DNA from: Bin55 sp965203735
GTDB lineage: Bacteria > Pseudomonadota > Gammaproteobacteria > Pseudomonadales > Azotimanducaceae
Direction: 5' to 3'
Assembly: GCA_965203735.1 (NCBI GenBank)
Contig: OZ241909.1
Location: forward strand, 2,914,001-2,978,000
Length of the DNA: 64,000 bases
Within the stretch, counting starts at the first letter, position 1. Each line of letters starts with the position of its first letter. Both the position numbers and the translations under genes were made by a program. A model generated the notes under the pieces. The model had not been told where the DNA came from, made no database searches, and was given only the letters and a program-made list of their open reading frames with translations. Below, piece after piece: positions 14,969 through 23,405 of this stretch.

Positions 14969-16957
14969 ATGCGACGAATCCTAGTCACTGCCGCGCTTCC
15001 ATATTCCAATGGATCGATTCATCTCGGCCACTTGTTGGAACAAATTCAGACTGATATCTGGGTTAGATATCAGAAACTCTACGGTAATGAGTGCTACTAC
15101 GTCTGTGCCGATGACGCTCACGGCACCGCAACGATGCTGAGCGCAGAGGAAGCAGGCGTCTCGACAGAAGACTGGATTGATCGTCTTCGAGAAGAACACA
15201 TTAAAGACCTCAACTTATTTGGAGTTGAGCATGAAAACTACTACTCAACGCACTCTCCTGAGAACGAGAGTCTGACGCTAGGAATCTACAAGAAGCTCTT
15301 TGACAATGGAGCAATTTTTACGGACGATGTCAGCCAGCTCTATGACTCCTCGAAAGAGCTTTTCCTCGCGGACCGATATGTGCGTGGAAAGTGTCCGAGG
15401 TGCGGAGCGGAAGACCAGCCTGGCGACAACTGCGACGTGTGCGGTGCGACTTACGCCGCGACCGACCTCATTGATCCTCGTTCCGTCCACTCCGATACTC
15501 AACCTGTTCTAAAGTCGTCCACTCACTACTTCTTCGATTTGGCACAGTTCGCTGACTTTCTTCGAGATTGGACAACTAGTGGAACTGTGAGAGACGATGT
15601 TTCCAACAAGCTAAACGAGTGGCTCGACGCGGGATTGAAACCTTGGGATATCAGCCGTGATGCTCCCTATTTTGGTTTTCGAATCCCAGATACGTCGAAC
15701 AAGTACTTCTATGTGTGGTTGGACGCACCGATTGGCTACATGGCAAGTTTCATGAATTGGTGCAAAGAATCCGGTGTTGAGTTCGATGACTATTGGCAAC
15801 TCGATAGAGGTACCGAACTTCACCACTTCATCGGTAAGGACATAATCAACTTTCATGCGCTGTTCTGGCCAGCCGTTCTCAAGTGTTCGGGGCACCGAAC
15901 TCCAACCCGTATTCACGTCCATGGCTTCATAACGGTCGACGGCGAGAAGATGTCGAAGTCGAAAGGAACGTTTATAAATGCGGCAACTTATAGCGAGTTT
16001 CTCGATCCCGAGACGCTTCGCTACTACTATGCGGCACGCCTAACCCCAACGATCAACGACATCGATTTCAGCTTTACCGATTTCGTCGCCCGAGTCAATT
16101 CGGACTTGGTCGGTAAGCTCGTGAATATTCCGTCGCGGTGCGCAAACTTCCTTGCACGCGGTTTTGACTCTAAACTCTCATCGGAGCTGAGCGAACCCGT
16201 ACTCTTTGAAGAGTTTGCTCAACTCAAGACGACAATTGAACAGCTCTACGAACTCGGAGACACGGCTCAGGTAGTACGTGAAGTTATGTCGTTGGCGGAC
16301 AAGGCCAACCAGTACATCGCTGCGAACGCACCTTGGGAACTCGCCAAACAAGAGGGCAAAGAGCGCGAATTACAGAACACCTGCACGCTTGCCATCAATC
16401 TGTTCCGGTCTCTTTGTGTTTACCTTAAACCGATTGTTCCTATGCTCGTGCAGAGAAGCGAAGAATTCCTGAATTCCGGACAGCTCAATTGGAACGATGT
16501 CGACAGGCCGCTTTTGGACCACAAACTTGGTAAGTTCAACCGACTGATGAATCGTGTCGATCAGAAGCAAATAGAGAAACTCATTGAAGCATCCAAAGAC
16601 GCGTCTGCTTCTGAATCAGAGCCAATGCCTGACGTTATTTCGATTGAGGACTTTCAGAAAATTGACCTGCGAGTCGCTAGAGTGCTCGAAGCTAAGCTCG
16701 TCGACGGTGCAGACTCGTTGCTAGAGCTAAAGTTACTCGTTGGCACAGAAGAACGAACCGTGTTCGCAGGAATCCGATCAGCCTATAAACCAGAGGAATT
16801 GGTAGGGCGAGACGTTGTAGTCGTGGCCAATCTGAAACCTCGAAAGATGCGATTCGGAACATCTGAAGGAATGGTTCTTGCGGCGGGACCCGGAGATAAT
16901 GACATCTTCCTTGTTTCTCCCGATAAAGGAGCTCAGACTGGTATGGAGGTTCGCTAG
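14969..16957 (+). CDS. metG: Methionyl-tRNA synthetase
   Basis: Charges tRNA-Met; 662 aa, class Ia synthetase. It has the HIGH-type motif SIHLGHL (about residues 12-18), the KMSKS motif EKMSKSKGTF near residue 328, and a zinc-type insertion with CPRCGAEDQPGDNCDVC near residues 141-157. It also has the C-terminal tRNA-binding (Trbp111-like) domain beginning ISIEDFQKIDLRVARVLEA, which makes it the long dimeric MetG form. The rsx operon starts 12 bp after its stop, so it may share that transcript. Confidence 0.98.
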   Translation: MRRILVTAALPYSNGSIHLGHLLEQIQTDIWVRYQKLYGNECYYVCADDAHGTATMLSAEEAGVSTEDWIDRLREEHIKDLNLFGVEHENYYSTHSPENESLTLGIYKKLFDNGAIFTDDVSQLYDSSKELFLADRYVRGKCPRCGAEDQPGDNCDVCGATYAATDLIDPRSVHSDTQPVLKSSTHYFFDLAQFADFLRDWTTSGTVRDDVSNKLNEWLDAGLKPWDISRDAPYFGFRIPDTSNKYFYVWLDAPIGYMASFMNWCKESGVEFDDYWQLDRGTELHHFIGKDIINFHALFWPAVLKCSGHRTPTRIHVHGFITVDGEKMSKSKGTFINAATYSEFLDPETLRYYYAARLTPTINDIDFSFTDFVARVNSDLVGKLVNIPSRCANFLARGFDSKLSSELSEPVLFEEFAQLKTTIEQLYELGDTAQVVREVMSLADKANQYIAANAPWELAKQEGKERELQNTCTLAINLFRSLCVYLKPIVPMLVQRSEEFLNSGQLNWNDVDRPLLDHKLGKFNRLMNRVDQKQIEKLIEASKDASASESEPMPDVISIEDFQKIDLRVARVLEAKLVDGADSLLELKLLVGTEERTVFAGIRSAYKPEELVGRDVVVVANLKPRKMRFGTSEGMVLAAGPGDNDIFLVSPDKGAQTGMEVR

Positions 16958-16969
16958 AACCACTCCACC

Positions 16970-17539
16970 GTGTCGGACCTACTCCTACTATTTGGTGGCG
17001 CGGCTCTAGTAAATAACTTTGTACTCGTGCAGCTACTGGGCCTATGCCCTTTCATGGGTACATCCAATCGAATCGAAACCGCTCTGCCAATGGGCATCGC
17101 AACGGTATTCGTGATCACAGTTTCAACGCTGTTGACGAATGTGTTGAACGCGTTCGTGCTTGCGCCATGGGACTTGGGGTACCTTCGGATCATCTTGTTT
17201 ATCGTGGTAATTGCGTCTGTTGTTCAGCTGACGGAACAGTACATCCGGTTCGCAAGTCCCCTGCTTCATCAGCTACTAGGTCTGTATTTGCCTCTTATCA
17301 CCAGCAACTGTGCTGTTCTTGCGATTGCTCTTACAGTTGCTGATTTGAGCTTGGCGAATGCGCTTGCCGTTGGTGTTGGAGCTGGATTGGGGTTTAGCCT
17401 CGTTCTCGTTCTCTTTGCTGGACTTCGACTGCGGATTGACCAAGACAGCATTCCCGGACCGTTTAGGGGAGCACCCATAGCTCTCGTGACAGTGGGCGTC
17501 ATAGCGTTGGCATTTGTCGGATTTCGAGGAATGCTGTGA
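16970..17539 (+). CDS. rsxA: Rnf/Rsx electron transport complex subunit A
   Basis: Integral membrane subunit of the Rnf (Rsx) complex, which couples ferredoxin/NAD redox to ion movement or, in E. coli, reduces SoxR. 189 aa with six hydrophobic helices. It has the family segments NNFVLVQLLGLCPFMGTS and LGLYLPLITSNCAVLA. The second of these conserved cysteine segments lies in the membrane and is linked in Rnf to a buried Fe-S centre shared with subunit E. GTG start at 16970. The stop overlaps the next gene (GTGA). Confidence 0.97.
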   Translation: MSDLLLLFGGAALVNNFVLVQLLGLCPFMGTSNRIETALPMGIATVFVITVSTLLTNVLNAFVLAPWDLGYLRIILFIVVIASVVQLTEQYIRFASPLLHQLLGLYLPLITSNCAVLAIALTVADLSLANALAVGVGAGLGFSLVLVLFAGLRLRIDQDSIPGPFRGAPIALVTVGVIALAFVGFRGML

Positions 17540-18036
17540 CTGTTCAATTGGCGCTGCCCGTCCTCGTCCTTGCAACGTGTGGACTGACGCTCTCGCTACT
17601 GATCGTGACTTTCGATGCGCTGTTCAAGTCGAAGTCTCCCAAGGACGATCTCATCGTCGCAGTGAACGACCTACTTCCCCAGACTCAATGTGCTCAGTGC
17701 GGCTATCCCGGATGCAGACCGTACGCAGAAGCAGTTATTGACGGCGAGTACTTTGGATTGTGCATTCCAGGCGGAGAGAAGACCCGACAGGCACTGGCGT
17801 CTCTACTTGATAGAGACTTGGACAACCAGGAGTTGGGAGAACCAACTTCCTTATTGGCTCGCATTCGAGAAGCCGAATGCATTGGTTGTGGGTTGTGTTT
17901 TGAGGCGTGTCCTGTAGATGCAATTGTGGGCGCACCGCAATTCTCGCACACCGTACTGGGGTCGCATTGCACGGGATGTGAATTGTGTGTCCCTCCGTGC
18001 CCGGTTGACTGTATTGACTTGGTGTCCAACAAGTGA
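17536..18036 (+). CDS. rsxB: Rnf/Rsx electron transport complex subunit B
   Basis: Peripheral ferredoxin-type subunit, 166 aa. An N-terminal membrane anchor (about residues 2-22) is followed by the 4Fe-4S domain with CAQCGYPGC and a further Cys (LCIPGG), then two ferredoxin motifs CIGCGLCFEACP and CTGCELCVPPCP. All expected cluster cysteines appear present. The GTG start overlaps the rsxA stop and its own stop overlaps the rsxC GTG, so the operon is translationally coupled. Confidence 0.97.
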   Translation: MTVQLALPVLVLATCGLTLSLLIVTFDALFKSKSPKDDLIVAVNDLLPQTQCAQCGYPGCRPYAEAVIDGEYFGLCIPGGEKTRQALASLLDRDLDNQELGEPTSLLARIREAECIGCGLCFEACPVDAIVGAPQFSHTVLGSHCTGCELCVPPCPVDCIDLVSNK

Positions 18037-19091
18037 CTGCTTCTTATCAACAGTTCTTGCCTTTGGATTGGAAGCAAGAATCTCCGGGCGTGCTTCTTGA
18101 TCGCATTCGCGAAGCCGAAATCGTGGGGATGGGAGGTGCAGGCTTCCCGACTCATCTTAAGTTCGAGGCCGCGCTAAGAGTCGAACATCCCATCGTAGTA
18201 GCCAACGGTGTCGAAACCGATCCCGGCGTTTCCGCGGACAAGACTCTACTTCGTCAAAACGGAAACGATGTGCTCGAAGGCATTCGCATTGCTGCTCGCG
18301 TGCTTAACGCCTCATCGTGCTTTCTCGCAGTCTCCGAACAATCCATCGCTGATCAATTGCGGGACGGAAATTCAAACGGCATCGAAGTCGTCGAAGTCGA
18401 CGACACCTACCAGAACGGTGAAGAGCGTGTCTTGATCGAGAAACTCATCGGCAGGCAAATTGCTTCCGACATATACCCTGCAACGCACGGCATCGTAGTG
18501 CTCAACGTAGCCACACTGTTTGCAATCTGTGAATGTGTGCGAGATGGATTGCCCGTAACCAAGAGAATCGCTACAGTCATGGGGCACGACCAGTGGTGCC
18601 AAATCGATACGCCTGTTCAGGATCTGGCTTCTAGTTCCGACGACTTGAGAGTCGGAAGCTACGCAAACGGTAGACCTGCCGACAGCAAGGCCACTCTTCT
18701 GCCCACCCACAACTCAATCTCAATCGATCGGGCAAGAAGCGCATTGCCATGCATACGATGCGGGTGGTGCAATACAGCATGTCCTAAGCACCTGCCAGTG
18801 GAGAGATTGTTCAACGAAGCATCACGATCTCTCTCCGAACCTGATTCACTGAAACATCTCAACGACTGCAATGACTGTGGCGCTTGTGTTGTTTCATGTC
18901 CTAGTGGCATACCCATCATTGACTACATTCGTGCTTCTCGCGATCGCGAAAACAACTCTCGAGCTGCTGAGAAGAGAGCTAGTGCTGCACTTGGTAGATT
19001 CGAAGCCAAGCAGCAACGCATCAGCACCAGCAATCAACGTACGCTTGATGATCGAGAGAGACGAATGCAACAAGACCATAAGTGGCAATAA
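18033..19091 (+). CDS. rsxC: Rnf/Rsx electron transport complex subunit C, short form without the N-terminal domain
   Basis: NADH/FMN- and Fe-S-binding subunit. 352 aa, well short of most proteobacterial RsxC. It begins almost directly at the nucleotide-binding domain (IVGMGGAGFPTHLKFEAAL near residue 30), so the usual RnfC_N lipoyl-like domain of roughly 115 residues is absent. The SLBB-type segment (YQNGEERVLIEKLIG) and both 4Fe-4S motifs (CIRCGWCNTACP, CNDCGACVVSCP) are intact. The C-terminal Lys/Gln/Ala-rich tail is short. The upstream gene ends exactly at its GTG, so the missing domain is not encoded in another frame. Confidence 0.93.
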   Translation: MTASYQQFLPLDWKQESPGVLLDRIREAEIVGMGGAGFPTHLKFEAALRVEHPIVVANGVETDPGVSADKTLLRQNGNDVLEGIRIAARVLNASSCFLAVSEQSIADQLRDGNSNGIEVVEVDDTYQNGEERVLIEKLIGRQIASDIYPATHGIVVLNVATLFAICECVRDGLPVTKRIATVMGHDQWCQIDTPVQDLASSSDDLRVGSYANGRPADSKATLLPTHNSISIDRARSALPCIRCGWCNTACPKHLPVERLFNEASRSLSEPDSLKHLNDCNDCGACVVSCPSGIPIIDYIRASRDRENNSRAAEKRASAALGRFEAKQQRISTSNQRTLDDRERRMQQDHKWQ

Positions 19092-19981
19092 GCCCCGAAC
19101 CAAGATTTCAGACTCAAGGAATCATGGTGCGAGTTCTCATTGCGCTCGTGCCAGGAACCGCCGTAACCGTATGGGCTTTCGGATTGAGAATGATCCCCGT
19201 AGTGGTCAGCGCTATGTTGGCCGCCGTAGTGATGGAACTGGTTTGTACACGATCCATCAAGTCTCTACGCGATGGAAGTGCAGTAGTTACTGGGATCTTG
19301 TTGGGGCTCTGCATGCCCCCGACAGTTCCCTTTTGGATAGTAGCAATAGGTTCATGTATCGGTATTGGTATCGGCAAACACGTCTATGGGGGTCTTGGCA
19401 AGAATTTATTCAACCCTGCAATGGTTGGATACGTTGCGATCCTTGTCAGCTTTCCCGAGCAACTAACACACTTTGATGCGCTAACAGGAGCAACTGCACT
19501 AGAGGTAGTTTCTCACCGAGGGAGCTCAACGCTAGTCGAACTGGGCAGTCACCCATCTCTAGGATTCTTTGGTGCAGCGGGATACGAGTGGGTTAATTGT
19601 GCGTTCTTGCTAGGCGGTGCTTACTTAGTCGCGGTTCGCATTATTTCGTGGCACATGCCGCTGGCTGTACTCGTTGGCATAGCGTTTCCAAACGTTTTGT
19701 TCTTCGACGGGGGAAGTGCGGCAAGTTGGGGATCACCTCTATTTCACTTGTTTGCAGGTGGTACGATGCTTACGGCATTCTTTATTGCAACCGATCCAGT
19801 GACATCACCTGCCGGCCGAGCACAGATCTGGGTCTACGGGCTCTTTGTTGGTATCACAGCAATGCTGATTCGAAAGTACGGAGCTTGGGCGGATGGTTTT
19901 GCTTTCGCCATTTTGCTTGCCAATATCTTGTTACCGTTCATTGAGAGAAGAGTACCCGTCGCGCAAGCGTTGAAACGATGA
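19082..19981 (+). CDS. rsxD: Rnf/Rsx electron transport complex subunit D
   Basis: Membrane subunit with covalently bound FMN, 299 aa and about nine hydrophobic helices. The flavin-attachment motif is DALTGATALE near residue 139, with the Thr of TGAT as expected acceptor. The segment KHVYGGLGKNLFNPAMVGY is typical of NqrB/RnfD proteins. It is somewhat shorter than the roughly 350 residues of E. coli RsxD. GTG 19082 overlaps the end of rsxC by ten bases. Confidence 0.96.
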   Translation: MAISPEPRFQTQGIMVRVLIALVPGTAVTVWAFGLRMIPVVVSAMLAAVVMELVCTRSIKSLRDGSAVVTGILLGLCMPPTVPFWIVAIGSCIGIGIGKHVYGGLGKNLFNPAMVGYVAILVSFPEQLTHFDALTGATALEVVSHRGSSTLVELGSHPSLGFFGAAGYEWVNCAFLLGGAYLVAVRIISWHMPLAVLVGIAFPNVLFFDGGSAASWGSPLFHLFAGGTMLTAFFIATDPVTSPAGRAQIWVYGLFVGITAMLIRKYGAWADGFAFAILLANILLPFIERRVPVAQALKR

Positions 19982-20439
19982 AGTCGGTTCTAACATTGAC
20001 GCTACTTTGTATAGCATCCGCCGGTGTCCTTTCTCTAGCGCAGACACACACAGAATCGTTTGTTCAAGCCAATATCCAGGAACAGAAAATTGCGAGACTT
20101 GAAGGACTCGTTGACGAAATAGACCGAGAACTGCTGTGCGAACAAGGGATTGCCTTAATTGAACTGGATCGTCGGGGATATGGAGGAGCAATGACGGTCA
20201 TGGTCGCATTTCAAGACGGGAGCGTTCTAGGAGTTCGAGTGGTTGCTCACTCGGAGACTCCAGGTTTCGACGAAGTCTTGCAACCTGAAGACTGGATCGG
20301 ACGATTTGGGACTGAGGACTTAGGAGACATTGATGCAGTAACCCGAGCCACGGTCACCACCAATGCAGTATTGCGAGCCGTTGAAGACGCAGTAAGGTTG
20401 CATGAGTCCGGAGTTGGCGAATGTACCGAGAAGCGCTAA
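19978..20439 (+). CDS. rsxG: Rnf/Rsx electron transport complex subunit G, short form with altered flavin motif
   Basis: Periplasmic FMN subunit anchored by one N-terminal helix (about residues 3-22). 153 aa, against about 200 for most RsxG. The FMN-binding domain is recognisable (GYGGAMTVMVAF, VVAHSETPGFDE, DWIGRF). The attachment motif, normally [ST]GAT, reads DAVTRATVTT near residue 121: the acceptor Thr is kept but Gly is replaced by Arg. Loops between the domain strands are shortened. Coupled to rsxD (ATGA) and overlapped by rsxE. Confidence 0.93.
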   Translation: MKSVLTLTLLCIASAGVLSLAQTHTESFVQANIQEQKIARLEGLVDEIDRELLCEQGIALIELDRRGYGGAMTVMVAFQDGSVLGVRVVAHSETPGFDEVLQPEDWIGRFGTEDLGDIDAVTRATVTTNAVLRAVEDAVRLHESGVGECTEKR

Positions 20440-20990
20440 TTGACGGGTTGTGGAAGCGCAACGTTGCTTCAGTTCAGCTGCTGGGATTGTGTCCGTTGCT
20501 TGCTGTGAGCTACAACCTACGCAATGCGCTGGGTCTGTCAGTGGCAAGTTCGTTTGTACTGATTGGATCCTCTCTAGCAATTTCTTCAATACGCAAACTA
20601 ATCCCGAACAACATCAGACTTCCGTGCTTCGTACTAGTCGTTGCCACTCTGACAACCGTCACAACGATGTACATGCAGGCGTTCGCATATGACCTATACA
20701 TCCAGATTTCACTATTTGTTCAGATCATCGTCACAAACTGCATGATCTTGGGGCATATTGAGTCTGTCGCGTCGAAAACGCCGCTAGGTGAATCAATAGT
20801 GACTGCAATTGGCACTGCTCTGGGATTTTCGAGTGCCTTGATCCTTTTGGGGGGAATTCGACAAGCTCTGGAGCCAATCATGCCGTTGGCGACTCATCCC
20901 GCAGGAGCATTCCTCGTTGCAGGGATGACTTTGGCCGGTCTAAATTTTGTTTCCGATCTGGCAAGTCGACGCCTCAAGAGTACAAACTGA
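20421..20990 (+). CDS. rsxE: Rnf/Rsx electron transport complex subunit E
   Basis: Integral membrane subunit homologous to RsxA, 189 aa with six helices. It has the mirrored pair of conserved segments, SVQLLGLCPLLAVS near the N-terminus and QIIVTNCMILGHIE in the middle, each with the membrane cysteine. Start ATG 20421 lies inside the end of rsxG. This completes a full A-B-C-D-G-E set, followed in many gammaproteobacteria directly by nth; here two genes intervene. Confidence 0.97.
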   Translation: MYREALIDGLWKRNVASVQLLGLCPLLAVSYNLRNALGLSVASSFVLIGSSLAISSIRKLIPNNIRLPCFVLVVATLTTVTTMYMQAFAYDLYIQISLFVQIIVTNCMILGHIESVASKTPLGESIVTAIGTALGFSSALILLGGIRQALEPIMPLATHPAGAFLVAGMTLAGLNFVSDLASRRLKSTN

Positions 20991-21006
20991 CAGGAGGGCT
21001 AACCCC

Positions 21007-21699
21007 GTGAACGCACAGCAAACTGAGCTACTGAATGATCTCTGTCGCGGCTACCGTCTATTTGCGGCATTAGGATGGGGAGACACAGGGGACGGTCACA
21101 TAAGCGCTCGAGATCCGATACGAACCGATCATTTCTGGCTACTTCGCTATGGAGTGCCGTTTAGCGACGCTTCAATCGAAAGACTCGTGCTGCTAGATCC
21201 TGAGGGAACGATCGTGGAAGGTGAAGGAACCGTAAATAGTCCTGCCTTCAGAATTCACCAACCGTTGCTCACAGCAAGAGCTGACCTCGTCTCGATAGCG
21301 CACACACATACGCCCTGGGGAACGCCCTTCTCAGCTGAATTGCGTCCTATTCAGCCCATCACGCAGGAATCTTGCTTCTTCTTTGAAGACTGCGCGATGT
21401 TTGACGACGAGGAAGTGCAAATTCAGGACATGGCTGGTGGCGAACGGATAGCACAGTGCATCGGGAAGAATCATTCGATCATTCTTCGCAACCACGGGCT
21501 TGTCGCCGCCGGCACAAGCGTGGCTTCGGCGATTTGCCGCTTTGTCTTACTTGAGAGGGTTTGTGAAGCTCATCTCAAGGCTCCGAACGCAAAATCCATC
21601 AATCCTGATGCTGCACGCTATGCCAAGTCGGACCTGACAAGACCCTCTGCATTCGACAATATGTTCCAGTATCTCACCAAACATCACGGCGTCTTCTGA
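21007..21699 (+). CDS. Class II aldolase/adducin family protein
   Basis: Zinc-dependent aldolase-fold protein of 230 aa. Metal-ligand candidates are the His pair in AHTHTPWG and the later His in ILRNHGLVAAG; the phosphate-binding-type DGHISARDP segment is near residue 28. The substrate cannot be read; relatives include fuculose-phosphate aldolase, ribulose-phosphate epimerase-type enzymes and uncharacterised adducin-like proteins. I chose GTG 21007 because AGGAGGG lies eight or so bases upstream; the open frame runs back to 20947 inside rsxE. It is close enough to rsxE (16 bp) to be in the same transcript. Confidence 0.9.
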   Translation: MNAQQTELLNDLCRGYRLFAALGWGDTGDGHISARDPIRTDHFWLLRYGVPFSDASIERLVLLDPEGTIVEGEGTVNSPAFRIHQPLLTARADLVSIAHTHTPWGTPFSAELRPIQPITQESCFFFEDCAMFDDEEVQIQDMAGGERIAQCIGKNHSIILRNHGLVAAGTSVASAICRFVLLERVCEAHLKAPNAKSINPDAARYAKSDLTRPSAFDNMFQYLTKHHGVF

Positions 21700-21705
21700 C
21701 GCCCA

Positions 21706-22368
21706 CTACTCACAAAAGACTTGTACGGTTGAATCGTCGTCGACAATGTCTACTCTCAAGTTGCCAAAAGCCTCATAGAAATCGTCATCGCTGAGACCTG
21801 AAAGATTTTCAAGATCGATACCGTGTTCAGTTACTGCATTCAACACACCTGGTGGCACGAAGTCTGAAGACACCATTCCTAGCTTTACAAGCTTGAGCGG
21901 AACTCGTACGTCGATCTTTTCCGATCCGCCATCTTGGATTAGGACGCGCAGAAACTTAGGTCGGTTCTTTGACGAGAACCTAGCTAGTGCTATAGCAGAT
22001 TGGGAGTTGTTGCCCGCGTCTTCAAGTGCGTCATTAGTGCGAACGGACTCATTTGCTCGCCCCAAGAGCCGAGACGCGTCGTCGAGACTGACTTTGTCTT
22101 GAACTAGCAAGTCAATAATCTTCTGTTTCGAAACAGAGAGAGATCTTGCTTCTTCCGGTCGTTCGTTCAATTGGTTCAGCAGCTTCAGACTTTCGTCGAA
22201 ATCGATTTTCTCGGTTTCTAGCAAATCTATGATTGCGGCTTTTGATTGAGATAATGACTCGACTTCATTGGGACCTTCGTTCAGTCGGTCCAATAGACGA
22301 CGAGACTGCTCAACATCGATTTTCTCTGCGACGAGCATTTCAAGAACTTTTTCGGTTGCGTTTGACAT
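21706..22368 (-). CDS. SHOCT-like triple-repeat protein with LiaX/YvlB-type N-terminal-like modules
   Basis: Uncharacterised soluble protein of 220 aa. It opens with three tandem copies of a roughly 38-residue unit: KVLEMLVAEKIDVEQSRRLL, then KAAIIDLLETEKIDFDESLK, then KQKIIDLLVQDKVSLDDASR. These match SHOCT-like modules seen at the start of LiaX/YvlB proteins. The C-terminal part (FLRVLIQDGGSEKIDVRVPL, then DIVDDDSTVQVFCE) matches the segment that accompanies them in other bacteria. Start ATG 22368 has AGGAG upstream, preferred over the frame opening at 22395. Such proteins are often linked to envelope stress; that role here is inference. Confidence 0.8.
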   Translation of the reverse strand: MSNATEKVLEMLVAEKIDVEQSRRLLDRLNEGPNEVESLSQSKAAIIDLLETEKIDFDESLKLLNQLNERPEEARSLSVSKQKIIDLLVQDKVSLDDASRLLGRANESVRTNDALEDAGNNSQSAIALARFSSKNRPKFLRVLIQDGGSEKIDVRVPLKLVKLGMVSSDFVPPGVLNAVTEHGIDLENLSGLSDDDFYEAFGNLRVDIVDDDSTVQVFCE

Positions 22369-22379
22369 TTGTCTCCTTT

Positions 22380-22395
22380 TTGCACGAAAGTGCAA
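22380..22395 (-). promoter_or_regulatory. Short perfect hairpin in the leader of the SHOCT-like gene
   Basis: TTGCAC and GTGCAA pair perfectly around a four-base loop, directly upstream of the AGGAG site of the gene at 21706-22368. Its position could influence translation initiation. The surrounding leader (22400-22450) is AT-rich and contains a TATAAT-like hexamer on the minus strand but no clear -35 element. Confidence 0.4.
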
Positions 22396-22559
22396 TTTAT
22401 TTAAGATGAGTATTAATTATATTGTACATAAGTCGGTTCATTTGACATTTATCTTATTTCTTATCAATATTTTCTCAAGCAATCCAACCGTCAGTCTGGT
22501 GAGGATTTGCATCACCATAGCGCGTTTAACATCCGTGCGTAACTTAGATTCGACGCTCG

Positions 22560-22565
22560 TATAAT
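22560..22565 (+). promoter_or_regulatory. Candidate -10 element for nth
   Basis: A perfect TATAAT lies 40 bases before the nth ATG. No good TTGACA-like element is seen 16-18 bases upstream, so this is a partial match only. Confidence 0.35.
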
Positions 22566-22605
22566 CGACTGGCCTATTGCTCTTCCCGCGGACATCGCAG
22601 GGATC

Positions 22606-23241
22606 ATGAATCGCGATATTCGGGACGAAATATTCCGAAGGCTTAGATCAGAGAACCCCGATCCACGGACGGAGTTGAAGTACGAGTCACCATTTCAACT
22701 GCTGGTCGCAGTCATGCTGTCCGCACAAGCGACCGATGTAAGCGTCAACGCAGCTACTCCGAAACTGTTTCAAGCCGCACCTACACCTGCAAAGATGATT
22801 GGTCTTGGCCTAGAACCGATTAAGGACTACATTCGTACCATCGGCCTATTCAACACAAAAGCCGAAAACCTTCTCAAAACCAGTCGAATCCTGTTGGAAG
22901 AACATGGAGGTGAAGTTCCTCCGAACCGCGACGAACTGGAGAAACTTCCCGGCGTGGGCAGAAAAACCGCAAACGTTGTCTTGAACACAGCGTTCGGTAT
23001 GCCGACTATTGCGGTAGACACCCACATTTTTAGGGTATGCAACAGAACGAGAATCGCGAAAGGCAAGAATCCTCGAGAAGTTGAAGATCGACTGGTTCGT
23101 CTAGTGCCGAAGGAGTATCAATTGGGAGCCCATCACTGGCTGATCCTGCACGGCCGCTATGTTTGTACTGCTCGTAGTCCCAAGTGCGGTTCATGCCCGA
23201 TAGAGGATCTTTGCGAATTCAAACAAAAGAACTTGGACTAG
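22606..23241 (+). CDS. nth: Endonuclease III
   Basis: Bifunctional DNA glycosylase/AP lyase for oxidised pyrimidines, 211 aa. The helix-hairpin-helix with catalytic Lys is LEKLPGVGRKTANVVL near residue 110; the catalytic Asp is in AVDTHIFRVCNR. The C-terminal 4Fe-4S loop has spacing Cx6Cx2Cx5C in CTARSPKCGSCPIEDLC. nth commonly follows rnfE in gammaproteobacteria; here a class II aldolase-like gene and a divergent SHOCT-like gene have come between. It appears to have its own promoter region. Confidence 0.98.
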   Translation: MNRDIRDEIFRRLRSENPDPRTELKYESPFQLLVAVMLSAQATDVSVNAATPKLFQAAPTPAKMIGLGLEPIKDYIRTIGLFNTKAENLLKTSRILLEEHGGEVPPNRDELEKLPGVGRKTANVVLNTAFGMPTIAVDTHIFRVCNRTRIAKGKNPREVEDRLVRLVPKEYQLGAHHWLILHGRYVCTARSPKCGSCPIEDLCEFKQKNLD

Positions 23242-23405
23242 TAACAAATTCCAAGACTTAAACGCCTCGCACATCTCCAACCACAACGACCCGTCACCGG
23301 TAGTCTGGAGCGGACCTAGAGAGTATAAACCGAGTCATTGAGTGACCAGCAAAGAAACAATCTACGACTCTAGTCAGGTTAAGCCACCTTGATTCCTGGG
23401 ACAGA

